Origin: Cinnamomum chago
Taxonomy: Eukaryota; Streptophyta; Magnoliopsida; Laurales; Lauraceae
Direction of reading: 5' to 3'
Assembly (NCBI GenBank): GCA_038049695.1
Contig: CP142454.1
Coordinates: 15,508,501-15,572,500 of the forward strand
Length of the DNA stretch: 64,000 nucleotides
A program made the translations under genes and the position numbers. Position 1 is the stretch's first letter; each line of letters begins with the position of its first letter. Below the pieces are notes generated by a model, which was given only the letters and a program-made list of their open reading frames with translations, searched no databases and was not told the DNA's origin. Shown piece by piece: positions 24,801 to 35,910 of this stretch.

Positions 24801-27800
24801 TATCATTAAGGCTGCTGATAATGCTTCCACACAAGATAACTCACACGGTCTACCATAATTTACTGGATTTGCTGCCACCAACCAAGGTACTGAGATTCAA
24901 ACAAGTATATTAGTAACCTGTGTCTTTTAATTACCTAGTACTTCAGCATACAAGAGAGGTGATGATGGAAAAGGAAAAAAAATATCCCGACATTGGCATG
25001 GCAATCCATTCTCACAAAGGTCATCATTAGAATGTATTTCACATATGTAACTCAATCCGAAACAATTGTATCATAAGTCCCTTGGATCAGGAACAACCCC
25101 AAAATATACTGAACAAATGATCCTAAGTCCTGTGAGCTTAATGTGGGAGGTGATCATATATACAAAAAGAAATAAATGAAACATGTTGATGATATTGTGA
25201 ATTTATCACCAAGCATCAAAGTTTAGAAAGAATAAAGAGCATTGAGCAATGATGAGTCATCAAGCACGACTATATTAGAAAGCATAATCAGCTTTAGGCA
25301 ATCACGACTTAGGCGCATATATGGATGTGAAGTTTGCTTAGATGCACATTTTCAGAATCTTGGATGATACTACAGAGTAGCCCATTGATCTCACCAATCA
25401 AAATATAGTGCCTAAGTTCAGGATTGTAGCATTCTTAGATTGAACCACAAGCATTCTGGCTAACCTGAACATTTTATACACATTTTTTTAAAATCTATTT
25501 GCCAAAATGTTTTAAGGTCCATTCATGGATCCTTGCTACATCATTGAAAAAGCTCACATGAGGAAGTAACAAAGCCAAATCTGTGTCAGTTCTTGGAAAG
25601 CATCAAATCCCTACAAGTGCCAAGACTCTTTATGATCCTTTCACGAGAACACCTGAGTAGTGCAAGTTGCTGTGTAAATGGCCAAGGTAATGTCCCCACT
25701 ACTCACATATGATGTGGCTTAGGTACATGTCAGCCTTTGTTTAAAAAGGACTAAGGGCTGTTGATAATCAAGTTCCCTAAGCAATTAACCATGATTACAT
25801 ATGGACTGTGGGGAATCTTGGTCTAGGCCTAAAGGTGTGTTTGGTGGTGCAGTACAAGCAAGCAACCCACTATTATTAGCAACTCATTTTGATGAATGCA
25901 ACACACCATTTAAGGTAAAACCACAACTAAGCCATTTTACCTGAACTGATGATGCTGTCAGAGAAAGTATGCTATGCAGGCAGCATACAATGCTATGTTG
26001 CGAAGAAAATGATGCAATTAGGATTTTCATGACCAAGTTCTGTTCGATACTAAATTATCTGACTATTCTTGACCTAGTCAGGAATCTTTCAACACTGAAT
26101 TCTTGCAGCCCTAACTGAAACTCAGCAACTTAAGAGAATCTCAGCAAATCTATCTACTGCATATGCAAAATGGTTGGTGACGAGGCATGTATCTCCTTTC
26201 AGTATTCATAGTTCATAGCCAAAAGAGATGAGTGCCACATGGGTAAAGGCATTCTCATTCCTATAGTTAGTGATACAACTCTAATTTCTGCAATTGAGTG
26301 GGTTAGAAATTTACTTCCTAAATCATACAGTTACAACTACAATAGTTTTGTCAGAATTGGAGTGCAACTTGTGCACATCCAAGGGATGAGTTTATAGGAT
26401 GTAATCTCGCCCCTTTCTCACTTAAGCTTTTCTGAATAAAACCTTCAGATTTCTCTCCTTAGTGGTGAATGTGTGTGGCAACTGTCTCCTGGATTTCTTT
26501 CCAGCTCCAGCTCAGGAATATCTGTTTCAAGTTTTGGGTTGGGATTTGAATCCATAATCCTCTGGAATTATTTCTGGTATCAAATTTAGGCCCAAGCAGA
26601 ACAGCCATTGCTGGCACATCCTGCATCAATTCAACTTTCAATATTTGGAAAAGCCAAGTAATAGAAAAATGTAGAGCCCAGGTAATCATGCATATCTAAA
26701 GTTCCAAGGTTCTGAAAGTGCATAATTAAAATGCCTACATCCACTAATAATCATAATCATTGAATCTTATTATATCTATTTGGGGTTGGCAAATGCAGAC
26801 ATTTGGTAACAATAGTAAAATTTTAAATATACTCAGAAGAAACTGTTGGATTTCTTACGAAGTCGAGGAGCAGCACAACGAAGTTTGACAAAAGGAACAT
26901 CATTCAAGCGTGCCCATGAGCAATCCACCACAGCCAACCCTTTTCTCTTTATCAGGAGGCTATCTTCCTTGGACACACATTGCTTCCCAACAGGACTGTT
27001 AAATGCATACAGATAATACATCAAGCACAAAATCATCACATTCACCACGAGTCATAGCAACTACAACTAATAGTCACGTTTTATGCGGTTATTTATTAAC
27101 GGGACTTTTATCAATATTATTCTAATTTAGGGGGGTAAAGTAAGATGGTTGGAACCTACACCCCTGTGGTTGCAACATTGAGCACCTTCCCAAGTAGTGT
27201 TACATGTCAAACATATGTTAGCAATTCATCATTTGTGCTGAGTGCTAGCGTTCTCAATGGAGACTCAAATTTGGTTCGGTGGCGTTTTACAACTGACTGC
27301 TTGTCTGATACCAATTTTTTTTTTCCAGGCTTAGGACTGGCACATGCAGAGGCTCAACAGAATGGAGGAAAATACAAACATTAGGAATTATCCATTGAAA
27401 ATGAGAGATAACAAGCAATTTCATTTACATTAAAGATGTTCCCTACTTCTGAGCCTCATCAAGTGTGCAGTTCCAGCAGGTGTCTATTTCATGATAAATG
27501 AGCCGGTGCCTTGGATCCAATCATAATTTAATGGCCCTTGTGTATTTGTGATGCTCAATTTGAAGAAGTGCAACCTATTCAAGGATTTGGCTCAGGACGA
27601 ATTGGAATGGACAAGGCCTTGACGATGATGATGATGCCGTATATTTGTGATGCTCTAGAAACTCTTTAAGATTGAATGTTCATAATTTAGCTTTTTTCTC
27701 TTTTTTTGCATAAACTGTATCCTCTTATATCCCCACTCATTATTCTTACGTTCCAATCTGTTTATAACTTGAGTCATTCCTCATTGACTATGGGGTGCAT

Positions 27801-30800
27801 CATATCAATGGTGTGAACCACCAAACTATGGGCCCTTGTGTCTGAAATTGGGTGAATCATCAAACTGAAAAAAAAAAAAAAAAATTCAAATAATTATACC
27901 CAACACATTGAAGGGTTGGTTCTCAGATGTGACAGATGAAATCCTAAATAAGGTAAAGGGTTCAGCTTAAGGTCTCTGGGTACCTTAGGACAATGCCTCC
28001 AAAACCATTACTCACCCGCAGCTCCTGCAAGATTGAATTCTGTCAGTTTTGTGTTTAGCAACAAATGCAAAGAATGCATCTACACATGCACTGTTTGGCT
28101 AACAGCTGATATACAATTGGTGGATTAAGTCATAGTATGATGATATTACAGAATGAAATGCATGGAACTGTGTAACTCAAGTGACAACACCCTTTCGCAA
28201 GAACCAGCTCATCTGGGTACCCATGGAACCAAGTGCTGATCAAAGCACCACAGACGCCTACCTCTGCTGTTTCTCAGAATATACAGCATAAGTTGGTCAG
28301 ATTCTGTACTGAACTGGCCAATTCATGGTCCATAATGCCACAGCTTAGTGAATACAGTTGCAGTGATTGGACTTTATTTGTTAAGAAAAATGCAGGAAAA
28401 ACTCAGGATGCCAATTAAGTAACATAAATCGAACACTTGACATTTCTCATCAATTTTGAGTTCCTGAACTACATTAACATGACCTGAGCAGTTATAGTAA
28501 CACGAACTTTCAAGTCATTTTTATCTGTTATTTTATGTAAGAAACTAGTAGCTTTTTTATTGTTCTTCATTTAGCAGTTATAGCTCTTCTATTAGACCAA
28601 GACTCAGCAATAGGGAACTGGTCCTTCTGCACAATTCCTTTTATTTTGGTTTTGATAAAGATCGTAAAAATTTTACCCCAAAATCTCCTTTCCTCAGTTC
28701 GCTTTTCTTCATTTATTACATTTCATCCTTAAGTTATAGGGCAATAAGACAGGCATTAGATTCCTATATGATAGTATCAAGGATGTCATGTAGGTGTCAG
28801 TAACAAGGCCTAGAAACCGGACTCGTAATAATGAGTTTAAGTTGGTATGGGCATATACATTTGTATTTCATTCAGGCAGATGAATATTACTCCTGATTTT
28901 CAAATGCTTATTAGATCCTAAAAACATAAAGTAGTTTGATCTTCTAGAATCAGTGCAAAATGTCCTTAAGAGCCTCCAATAGCTTTTCTCAGTAGAAAAA
29001 TAGGAAATAAGTGTATTTATGGCCCAAAATCAATGTCCCTTGGCCAACACCTGGACCCGAGGGTGGCTCAACTCACCACCTACCAAGTCCGAGTTGAACC
29101 GAGTTGACTTGGACTTGGCCGATTTTTAAAACCATGGCCATCATGACATGACTCCTTATCAGTTCAACTTCTAGCAGGTAATAAAAAGTGGAACATGTTA
29201 ATATTGAGAGAGAGATGAAACGAGGGAACCTGCAATACTCATCCTTGTTAACATATGTAGCTAAACTTCTTTTCAGATATAACAATTGACACTATTTCAA
29301 GAGTTTTGGGGTATATGTAACTACACTAAAATAAAATCATTTGTCATTTATCATCACAATTCACTTAGTAATTATGAACAAGCAATGCCATTGGTCCCAC
29401 AAAGACAACTCAACAGAATAAACTCGTTTACCAAAAAAAAAAAAAAACAGAATGAACTCTAAATCAATAGAATGAGAAACATTCCTTCAACAGGCCGAAT
29501 CTCGAAAGCTTGCGTCCTGTACATTTTTTCACATCACACTGTCCGAAATCCTGAATCAACACCAGTGTATCAGTATAGAACACAGATCTGAGATGCAGCT
29601 TGTATTGATTTATGCGCCACCAAGAAAAATAAAACATACCCACATTGCAAGTTGGATTTTCGGAATATTAGACTCCACTTCATTTTCAGGATCTGCAGAA
29701 AACATGCTAAAGTATTTCATTCTCTTGACGAACTGTCAAAAAACCATAGTTGCCAATTTCATTTTTGACCCTATTTCGCTTTGGCTCCAAACTAAAATGT
29801 TTTTGTGATTTGGAATTTCAGTGATACATTTCAAAGTTTAGTTTCAGGAAAATATAAAAAACCAAAAAGATATAAATGTAGAAAAATTAAAAAAAATTTA
29901 AGTAACATATAAATTATACACATTTAATTATTTTTTTTCCTTCTATATCTATGATGTCTATACAAATTTAATTTATTCTTCTATATCTATGATGCAATAT
30001 GTTATTTCTACAGGCCAACTGAATAATTTATAATCTTTGTGTATGTGATAATGTGAAATTAGACACGCATTCTCAAATCTCAACTCAACTCATAATATGA
30101 CATGAAATTACTCTATAATTTACATCCAGTTGGAGGCTAAGCATCTATTTTCTAAAAAAAACTACAAAAAGACCCCTGCTTTGCATCTAATTTTCATTAA
30201 CACCCGCGAATGCAATCCCTCATATTACATGTGGGCAATATTTTTACCTAGAAGGAAAAAAAAAAAAAACCCTTTCTTTTTCCCCTCAAAATTTTGACAA
30301 AAGTCAAAGGAAAGGAATTTAAAAACATTAAAAAGAAATCCACCCTCCTCTGTGAAATTAAATGACAGATATTAAAATGAATGAGAACAACCACATAAGT
30401 GACAGTTAATGCAATAAGTAATGAAATATGCAAAATCAATGAAACACTACATAATTGCCTCATAAACTATAACACTACAAAAGAAAAGAAAAAAAGAACT
30501 ATAAACAATATAACAACATATTGCCTTGGGATGTGGTTTAGCAAGTTATGACATACTCTCATTGGATGGAATGGACAGGCTTTGATCTTCTTCCCTGGTA
30601 GGTACAAAAACATAAACCACTTAAATGAAACACAATAAAAAGAGCAATTAAAGAATCAAACTAAAAACATAACACCAGCAGTCACCACTGCCATTATGTC
30701 CACATATAATGGCACCAAACAAAAAGTATAGGAACTATTATTATGTAGTTAGACCTAAGGACCATTAAATAAAAATAAAAAAAAATAAAAAAAGCCATCA

Positions 30801-31086
30801 TCAAACATTTCACCTTGTTGAACAAAATAAATAAATAATGTGTGAAGGTTCCCACCAAATGAACGGCTCCGATCAACAAAAATGTGTGACCCACAAGATG
30901 ATTAGCATGGGAGACTTCTAACATTATTACATTGAAATAACATTATGACATTGAAACTATTAGGAAGAAGAAAGAGAAGGACAAAGGAGGCCATAACAAT
31001 TACCACTGGAATTGGCGGTTATTACTAGACTGCCCTCGGTGAGAGTTGTGGTTTCTGGATCGCCTCGACTTGTTGTTGTGTCCCAT
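21805..31086 (-). CDS. TSR3: TSR3, 18S rRNA aminocarboxypropyltransferase (ten exons)
   Basis: In known organisms TSR3 transfers the 3-amino-3-carboxypropyl group of S-adenosylmethionine to a hypermodified pseudouridine of 18S rRNA, late in small-subunit maturation. Exons on the minus strand: 31004-31086, 30557-30594, 29640-29692, 29485-29550, 27984-28024, 26859-26995, 24799-24889, 23073-23144, 22760-22869, 21805-21941. They total 828 bp and 275 aa with matching phases. Family landmarks are [17 protein letters not shown] (57-73), [13 protein letters not shown] (93-105), [12 protein letters not shown] (113-124), [18 protein letters not shown] (131-148), [18 protein letters not shown] (150-167) and [12 protein letters not shown] (182-193). 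The start is a basic leader, [12 protein letters not shown]. The C-terminus is acidic ([20 protein letters not shown]...DDESE), as in plant TSR3. All introns are GT-AG except the one after exon 4, which begins GAATGT where GTATGT would be expected. The only GT nearby would give an immediate stop. Confidence 0.93.
29035..29140. repeat. Decayed GAGTTGACTTGG-type repeat in a TSR3 intron
   Basis: Words such as GAGTTGAACCGAGTTGACTT and a following TTTTTAAAACC resemble the ACTCGGCCGAGT repeat in SABATH intron 1 (56934-57027). It lies within TSR3 intron 4, on the intron side of the non-canonical donor. Confidence 0.4.
29693..30556. other. TSR3 intron 2
   Basis: AT-rich intron with simple A/T tracts. 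No internal gene or repeat can be named. Confidence 0.6.
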
Positions 31087-32235
31087 CTCGGTGAAAGAGG
31101 AGCTTTTCCTCTCCGGTCTCCGCTAACATGCGCCGAAACCTGTAACCTGTAACCTGACCTGACCTGAGCTTTTGGTTTCTTCCTTTTCGCCCGTTTGATT
31201 TTGAAAATGAGCCTGGAAAGCTGATGATTTCCGCGGAAAATAAGTCCGCGTTTGTTAGCAACCTGAACTAAGGAAAGTTCTTTCCTTTTCCCGGGATTGG
31301 CAAACAGAGAAACCCTAATAACTGAGATAGAAAAAGGAGATGATGATGGATGGGTTTGGGCTTTCGCGTTAGCCAAATAGGCGGTGATGTATATGGACCT
31401 CCGATTAAGGTGAGGCCTTCGGGTGTGGACCCGGTTGTGAGTCGGGACTGGGTCCAAACAGGCCTGGACATGATACTTTAAATATATTTAATGGCATAAT
31501 ATTATTTAGTAATAATATTCACTTAGGCACGGTGCGAGAGAGAGGGAAGAGGGATAGTTTTGGAAAAAAAAAATTATGCGGTGAGGAGGGACAAAACCAT
31601 GGTGTCAATAAAAGCTCTCAAATGGATATTGTGAGTTTATTTTCTCTTTCAACTTCTAATTGGTTAAATATTTTGATTTTTGTAACAGGCAGGTTCTTCT
31701 GTGTAGGAAATTCTATATAAATGAAGTACAAAAGGCTTATGCTAGCCCCCACTTTTGATTGATCTAAGCGATTCATATAATGGGCCTCTCAATGAATAGG
31801 TAGTCTTCCCCCCAAAATTTTCTTCAAGCATAGTACCATGCACCATTAGATTTTACTATATGTGAATGAATGAAACAAACTGATAATTTAAGTATAGAAA
31901 TCAATCTAATCAATTTATACAACTTGAATGAAGTGAAAATTTGATTATTGGACACATCCAGCGCCTTGGTATGTATGGCTTGGATTAAGAAGAGCCCTAC
32001 TTGTAAAACATTTACTTGTTCTACTGGAAACTCTAGTGTAGATAACATTTTAGCATTGGATGATTTTCTCATGTGCACCTCCACAACATTGTCATTTGTT
32101 ACGATAAAAGTCACGGTCTTAACGTTGTTGATGGTTTGGATGTGTATTCCTCCAAAGGAGAAAATTTTCTCTCGACATTTCCTTTGAATATATTATTAAT
32201 ATATGCAGTGTACAATACTTATTTTTTTAACTTTA

Positions 32236-32390
32236 AAGGGTACTCAATTGGTGTAAGACCACAGTTTGCATCCAGAGATTGTAGGTTTGAAACTACGCCA
32301 CCACACTGAAATTATAGGGGAGTTTACCTGACTTCTCTTTGTGTCCGGAGAAATTAGTCCAGCGCAAATGGTTGAAAACACTCCGATAGA
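32236..32390 (+). mobile_element. tRNA-derived SINE, diverged copy
   Basis: GGGTACTCAATTGGTGTAAG (decayed A-box region), GTAGGTTTGAAACTAC (B box) and the body phrases GGGGAGTTTACC, ATTAGTCC and CTCCGATAG match the young copy at 59696-59876 in order. The poly-A tail is gone and no target duplication is visible. It sits in the intergenic region between the divergent TSR3 and DUF4408/DUF761 genes. Confidence 0.82.
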
Positions 32391-32616
32391 ATTATTTCGC
32401 TCCTTGAAATTAGTCCTCCTTCCTTGACTCGTAGTCGTGTCCCAATGGGCCGTTGTAGGTTCCCGTTCCCCAACTAAAGAGTACATAAATTAATGCTCCC
32501 GCGGCTTACCTGCATTTCCTTCTCCAATGCTGAAAAGCTAAAAAGATAGATTATAATATAGAAAGGGAGGAGAAAACCCAACTCCTCCTCTGCGGCTCTG
32601 CCTGTGCCAGTTTCCC

Positions 32617-32624
32617 TATATAAA
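32617..32624 (+). promoter_or_regulatory. TATA box of the DUF4408/DUF761 gene
   Basis: TATATAAA in the context CCCTATATAAAGCG lies 394 bp upstream of the ATG. A CT-rich leader follows, which fits a transcription start near 32650. Confidence 0.65.
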
Positions 32625-33010
32625 GCGTACTCCCCTCAAAGAAAGGGTCCAGTTCCTGCTACTGCAGTCTGCAGAAGCAAGCAAGCAGTCTCTTCTTCCT
32701 ATACTCACAAATAAATTATAAATATATATATATATATAAGAGAGAGATGCAATGAAACCTCTCTTTCCTTTCCCTATTTTCATTCTTCTCTTTTCAAACT
32801 AGACTTTTCGCGGGAAATCCAAATCCCCACTCTCTACTTTCCTCGAAAAAACAGGTAAAACTTTCTCCACTTTCCCTGTCTTCTCCGTGGATTTTCCGTT
32901 CTCCAATCAAATGACTTGAAAGTTGAAACCCTCCATTTCCTTCCATTTCTCAACCTCACGCCAAAGGAAGGAAGAATCAGCGCCGATCTTTTGTTTTGTT
33001 TTTGGACGGT

Positions 33011-33688
33011 ATGGATTTCGAGATCGGGACCGTTAAATCGGAGAAAGCGATGGCGATGAAGCGATACAATCAGATCCGAAAGGTCACTACCTTTTTCCGA
33101 TTCGCCGAGGTATGCCTCGTCCTCTTCTTCCTCACCTGGTTCTCCTCTCGCCTTCCGATCGCCGCCAGGAACTCCGGCGACTTCTTCCGGCAGCTCTGCA
33201 TCTTCCTCATCAGCCCTCGCTTCGTCTTCTTCTTCGGCAACGCCATCGTCATCACGCTCGTCGCCAAATCCGGCCAGTTCTCCGGCCGTTCTCCCGTCGG
33301 CAGCTCCTCCGGCACCGATATCTACGACGAGTTCCTCAAGAACAGCGCAAGCAGCCACCACCAGAAGAACCGCGCGGAGGCCGAGGTCGCCTGCGAAACT
33401 AAGAACGTTATTTTCGAAAATCCGGACCCGAATCCGAAAACGGGGTCCTATACGAAGAAAGAGTATCGGAGGAGCGCGTCGGAGGGGCCCGCGCCGGCGA
33501 AGAAGCGGGAACTTCGCAGGTCGGAGACTGAGATAGGCCGGAGAGAGGAGGAAACCGGCGGGAGGGCGTCGGAAGCGGTGGAGATGAGCAACGAGGAGTT
33601 CCGGCGCACGATAGAGGAGTTCATTGCGAAGCAGCAGAAGTTTCTGAGGGAGGAATCGATGGCGATCGTTTGGACGGACCAGATCTGA
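33011..33688 (+). CDS. Membrane-anchored DUF4408/DUF761 protein, 225 aa
   Basis: A single-exon, GC-rich gene. The ATG at 33011 is the first in frame; five codons further up there is only a TTG. Residues 30-50 (FAEVCLVLFFLTWFSSRLPI) and 60-86 (LCIFLISPRFVFFFGNAIVI core) are two hydrophobic segments, the second fitting DUF4408. A low-complexity charged middle (about 110-190) follows, and the C-terminus MSNEEFRRTIEEFIAKQQKF (192-211) is the DUF761 signature. The order of an N-terminal membrane part and a C-terminal DUF761 helix is typical of this plant family, whose biochemical role is unknown; some members respond to stress or pathogens. A TATA box at 32617 and a CT-rich leader support transcription. 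It lies head-to-head with TSR3, and a SINE has landed between them. Confidence 0.92.
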   Translation: MDFEIGTVKSEKAMAMKRYNQIRKVTTFFRFAEVCLVLFFLTWFSSRLPIAARNSGDFFRQLCIFLISPRFVFFFGNAIVITLVAKSGQFSGRSPVGSSSGTDIYDEFLKNSASSHHQKNRAEAEVACETKNVIFENPDPNPKTGSYTKKEYRRSASEGPAPAKKRELRRSETEIGRREEETGGRASEAVEMSNEEFRRTIEEFIAKQQKFLREESMAIVWTDQI

Positions 33689-35059
33689 TCCTATTTGGAA
33701 AATGCTGTAAATGTTATTATTATTATTATCTCTGCTCAGGGAAAAAAAATTTGAGAAGAAAAAGCTGCTGCTTTTTTCTTGTCGCTTTTCTTTCACTCTT
33801 TTTTTCCAACTTTGAAGATATGATGGTGCTTTGCAGTTGTACAGTTGAGAAAAAGAAAGGCAGAACAAAGTAGGTTCCAAAATGCCACTTGCCATGTATT
33901 TTTCTCCTGCTTTTAACCTTTTTACCCTTTGTTTCAATCTGAAGAATTGTCCTATGGAAAATCAGATATGTGGAAAAATCAAGTCCCACTTTAGAAAAGG
34001 ATTTTCCGTAAAATCGTGAAAGATTTAGTTCATGTTTTTAGCTACGCAAGATATGGATTTTATGTACGAGAGAACAGTATTTTGGCTTTCCATATATTTT
34101 CCATGGAAAAGTCATTTTCAGAGTTGAGATCCTCACGAGGCTTGTCTCATGATGAACCAAAACCTTGCAATGGCACCCGAGGTGAATTCGGTTGCCCGGT
34201 TTGGCTCAAGGGGTTCTGGGATGTACCTTTGACCTGGAGGCTCCGAGTTTCGCACCCCCTGCGGCTTTCCATGATTTTCAGGTTATTGCCCGAATGAAGG
34301 GGCTTGTTTGGCCGTAAGACCGAGATACCTCGGACACTTACCGAGCCAACCCAACTGATTGGTGACTCAGCACCGTGTTGAGTCATGATTCATGAGTAGT
34401 GTCTTTATTACTACTGATCAAACTTTCTTTGGATATAATAAATGAATAAAGAAAATGTTATGGGGATGTTATTGAATTATATATATTCTATTCTTTGTTC
34501 CAGATTCCAAGTAGATGAATTTGGGAATAGAGGACAATCCATTTTCCACGGTTTGCGCATTTCCACTGGTTTGGAAGCTTGCTGTCATGCACGTTGATTC
34601 ATATATCTGTTTGGGAAATGGGAATACGATATAAGAATGTATTCCATTTTCCTTTGTCCCAACAAATGATTTCCATTGCTCGGAAAAGAAATCCCACAAG
34701 CCGTTGCTGGAGCACCTTTTTCCTTTTTGACATATGCCCCCACCTCTTTGATCTTTTTCCTTGCTAGGGGCACCTCTTTGGTCTTTTGGCCTTTTCTAGC
34801 TAGTGGGCCCTTTTTATTGTCCATGTCCAATGGCATGTGGAGATGTGGAATGAAATGAACAACTAATGTGGGGGCATCTTAAGTAGTCTCTCATGTTAAC
34901 AGACACTAATCCTAACTTATTAAAGTGTATAAATTTAAGATTTCCAGAATTTACAGAATTCCCAAGAAGTTCTAGCATCAGGTGCCTTAGATTCCATTTA
35001 AAAGAATATTATTTTGACAAATCTTGACTATTTTCTCTACTATATCCCAAAGCATGTTA

Positions 35060-35341
35060 TTTAGGGATTGTTTGTCTCATCTAATTGAATACATAACGAT
35101 TATATGACTTTTATTTGTAAAAAAAATGTGAATTTTCAAAATGACTATCAAATTATATCCACTCTAATGGAAAATGAATAGAGGAGAGGTGAAAAATGAA
35201 TACCCAATCTCATCGTTTGCAACTCCCAACACTATTAAATCACCTTATATCCATCCCCACCTCTTTAATGATAGTGGTTGAAGTCCATTTGATCAAGAAT
35301 TCCTATGTATTAGATTTCTATCCAAATGCACAAGCCCTAAA
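35060..35341. mobile_element. MITE, family A, copy 2, with TGTTA target duplication
   Basis: It starts TTTAGGGATTGTTTG and ends CAAGCCCTAAA (inverse TTTAGGGCTTG). TGTTA precedes it (35055-35059) and follows it (35342-35346). The subterminal GAATACATAACG/CCTATGTATTAG phrases are shared with the copies at 49931 and 51691. It is 282 bp and non-coding. Confidence 0.78.
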
Positions 35342-35415
35342 TGTTAAATGTATCTATGATTGCAAATTTTTATCAATATCTTACTATTGGAAAATTGAAA
35401 CACTAAAAGCTTTAG

Positions 35416-35730
35416 AAATTAGTCTGTTTGCATAAGATACATAGAGATTCATGTCAAAAGTTGTTAAAAATGAAGATCCAACGTGAATATATAAAAATGA
35501 CTATCAAATAACATTCCGTTAATTGAAAAAGAATCAACGAAAGATGAAAAATAAATTTCCCACCATCACCCTAGTAATTCAAATCCTAAGAAAGTCGAGG
35601 TCCCATCTATATTATTACCTTATATCATAATTAACATTTCACATATTTAATAATTCTTAAGTAGAGCTTATTTATCCATGAACTTCTATGTGTTTGATTC
35701 CTATGTATTCTTATAAGCAAATAGTTCGTT
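35416..35730. mobile_element. MITE, family A, copy 3 (decayed)
   Basis: GTCTGTTTGCATAAGATACATAG at the left, AATGACTATCAAATAACATTCC inside and CTATGTATTCTTATAAGCAAATAG at the right follow the order of the other family A copies. The ends are eroded. It lies 75 bp after copy 2. Confidence 0.6.
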
Positions 35731-35740
35731 GTAAAAATTA

Positions 35741-35910
35741 TGAATAGTGGAATTGCAAAACAAAGTGTCTCTAAAAAATGGTAAAAAAAGAAGAAGCAAC
35801 AGAACCCCTCAAACAGAGAAAATGATGAATAGTGGAATTGCAAAACAAAGTGTCTCTAAAAAATGGTAAAAAAAGAAGAAGCAACAGAACCCCTCAAACA
35901 GAGAAGATAA
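35741..35910. repeat. 85-bp tandem duplication
   Basis: TGAATAGTGGAATTGCAAAA and the following bases through CAAACAGAGAA are repeated almost exactly at 35826, with a period of 85 bp. Confidence 0.93.

Noticed and set aside
26459..26689. Frame with [19 protein letters not shown] in TSR3 intron 6
   Set aside because: TSR3 phases join exon 6 (26859) directly to exon 7 (24889) and the family has no such segment, so it is intronic.
32834..33937. 367-aa minus-strand open frame
   Set aside because: It overlaps the recognisable DUF4408/DUF761 gene on the other strand, has no domain, and its Arg/Glu/Leu-rich content mirrors the GC-rich sense codons.
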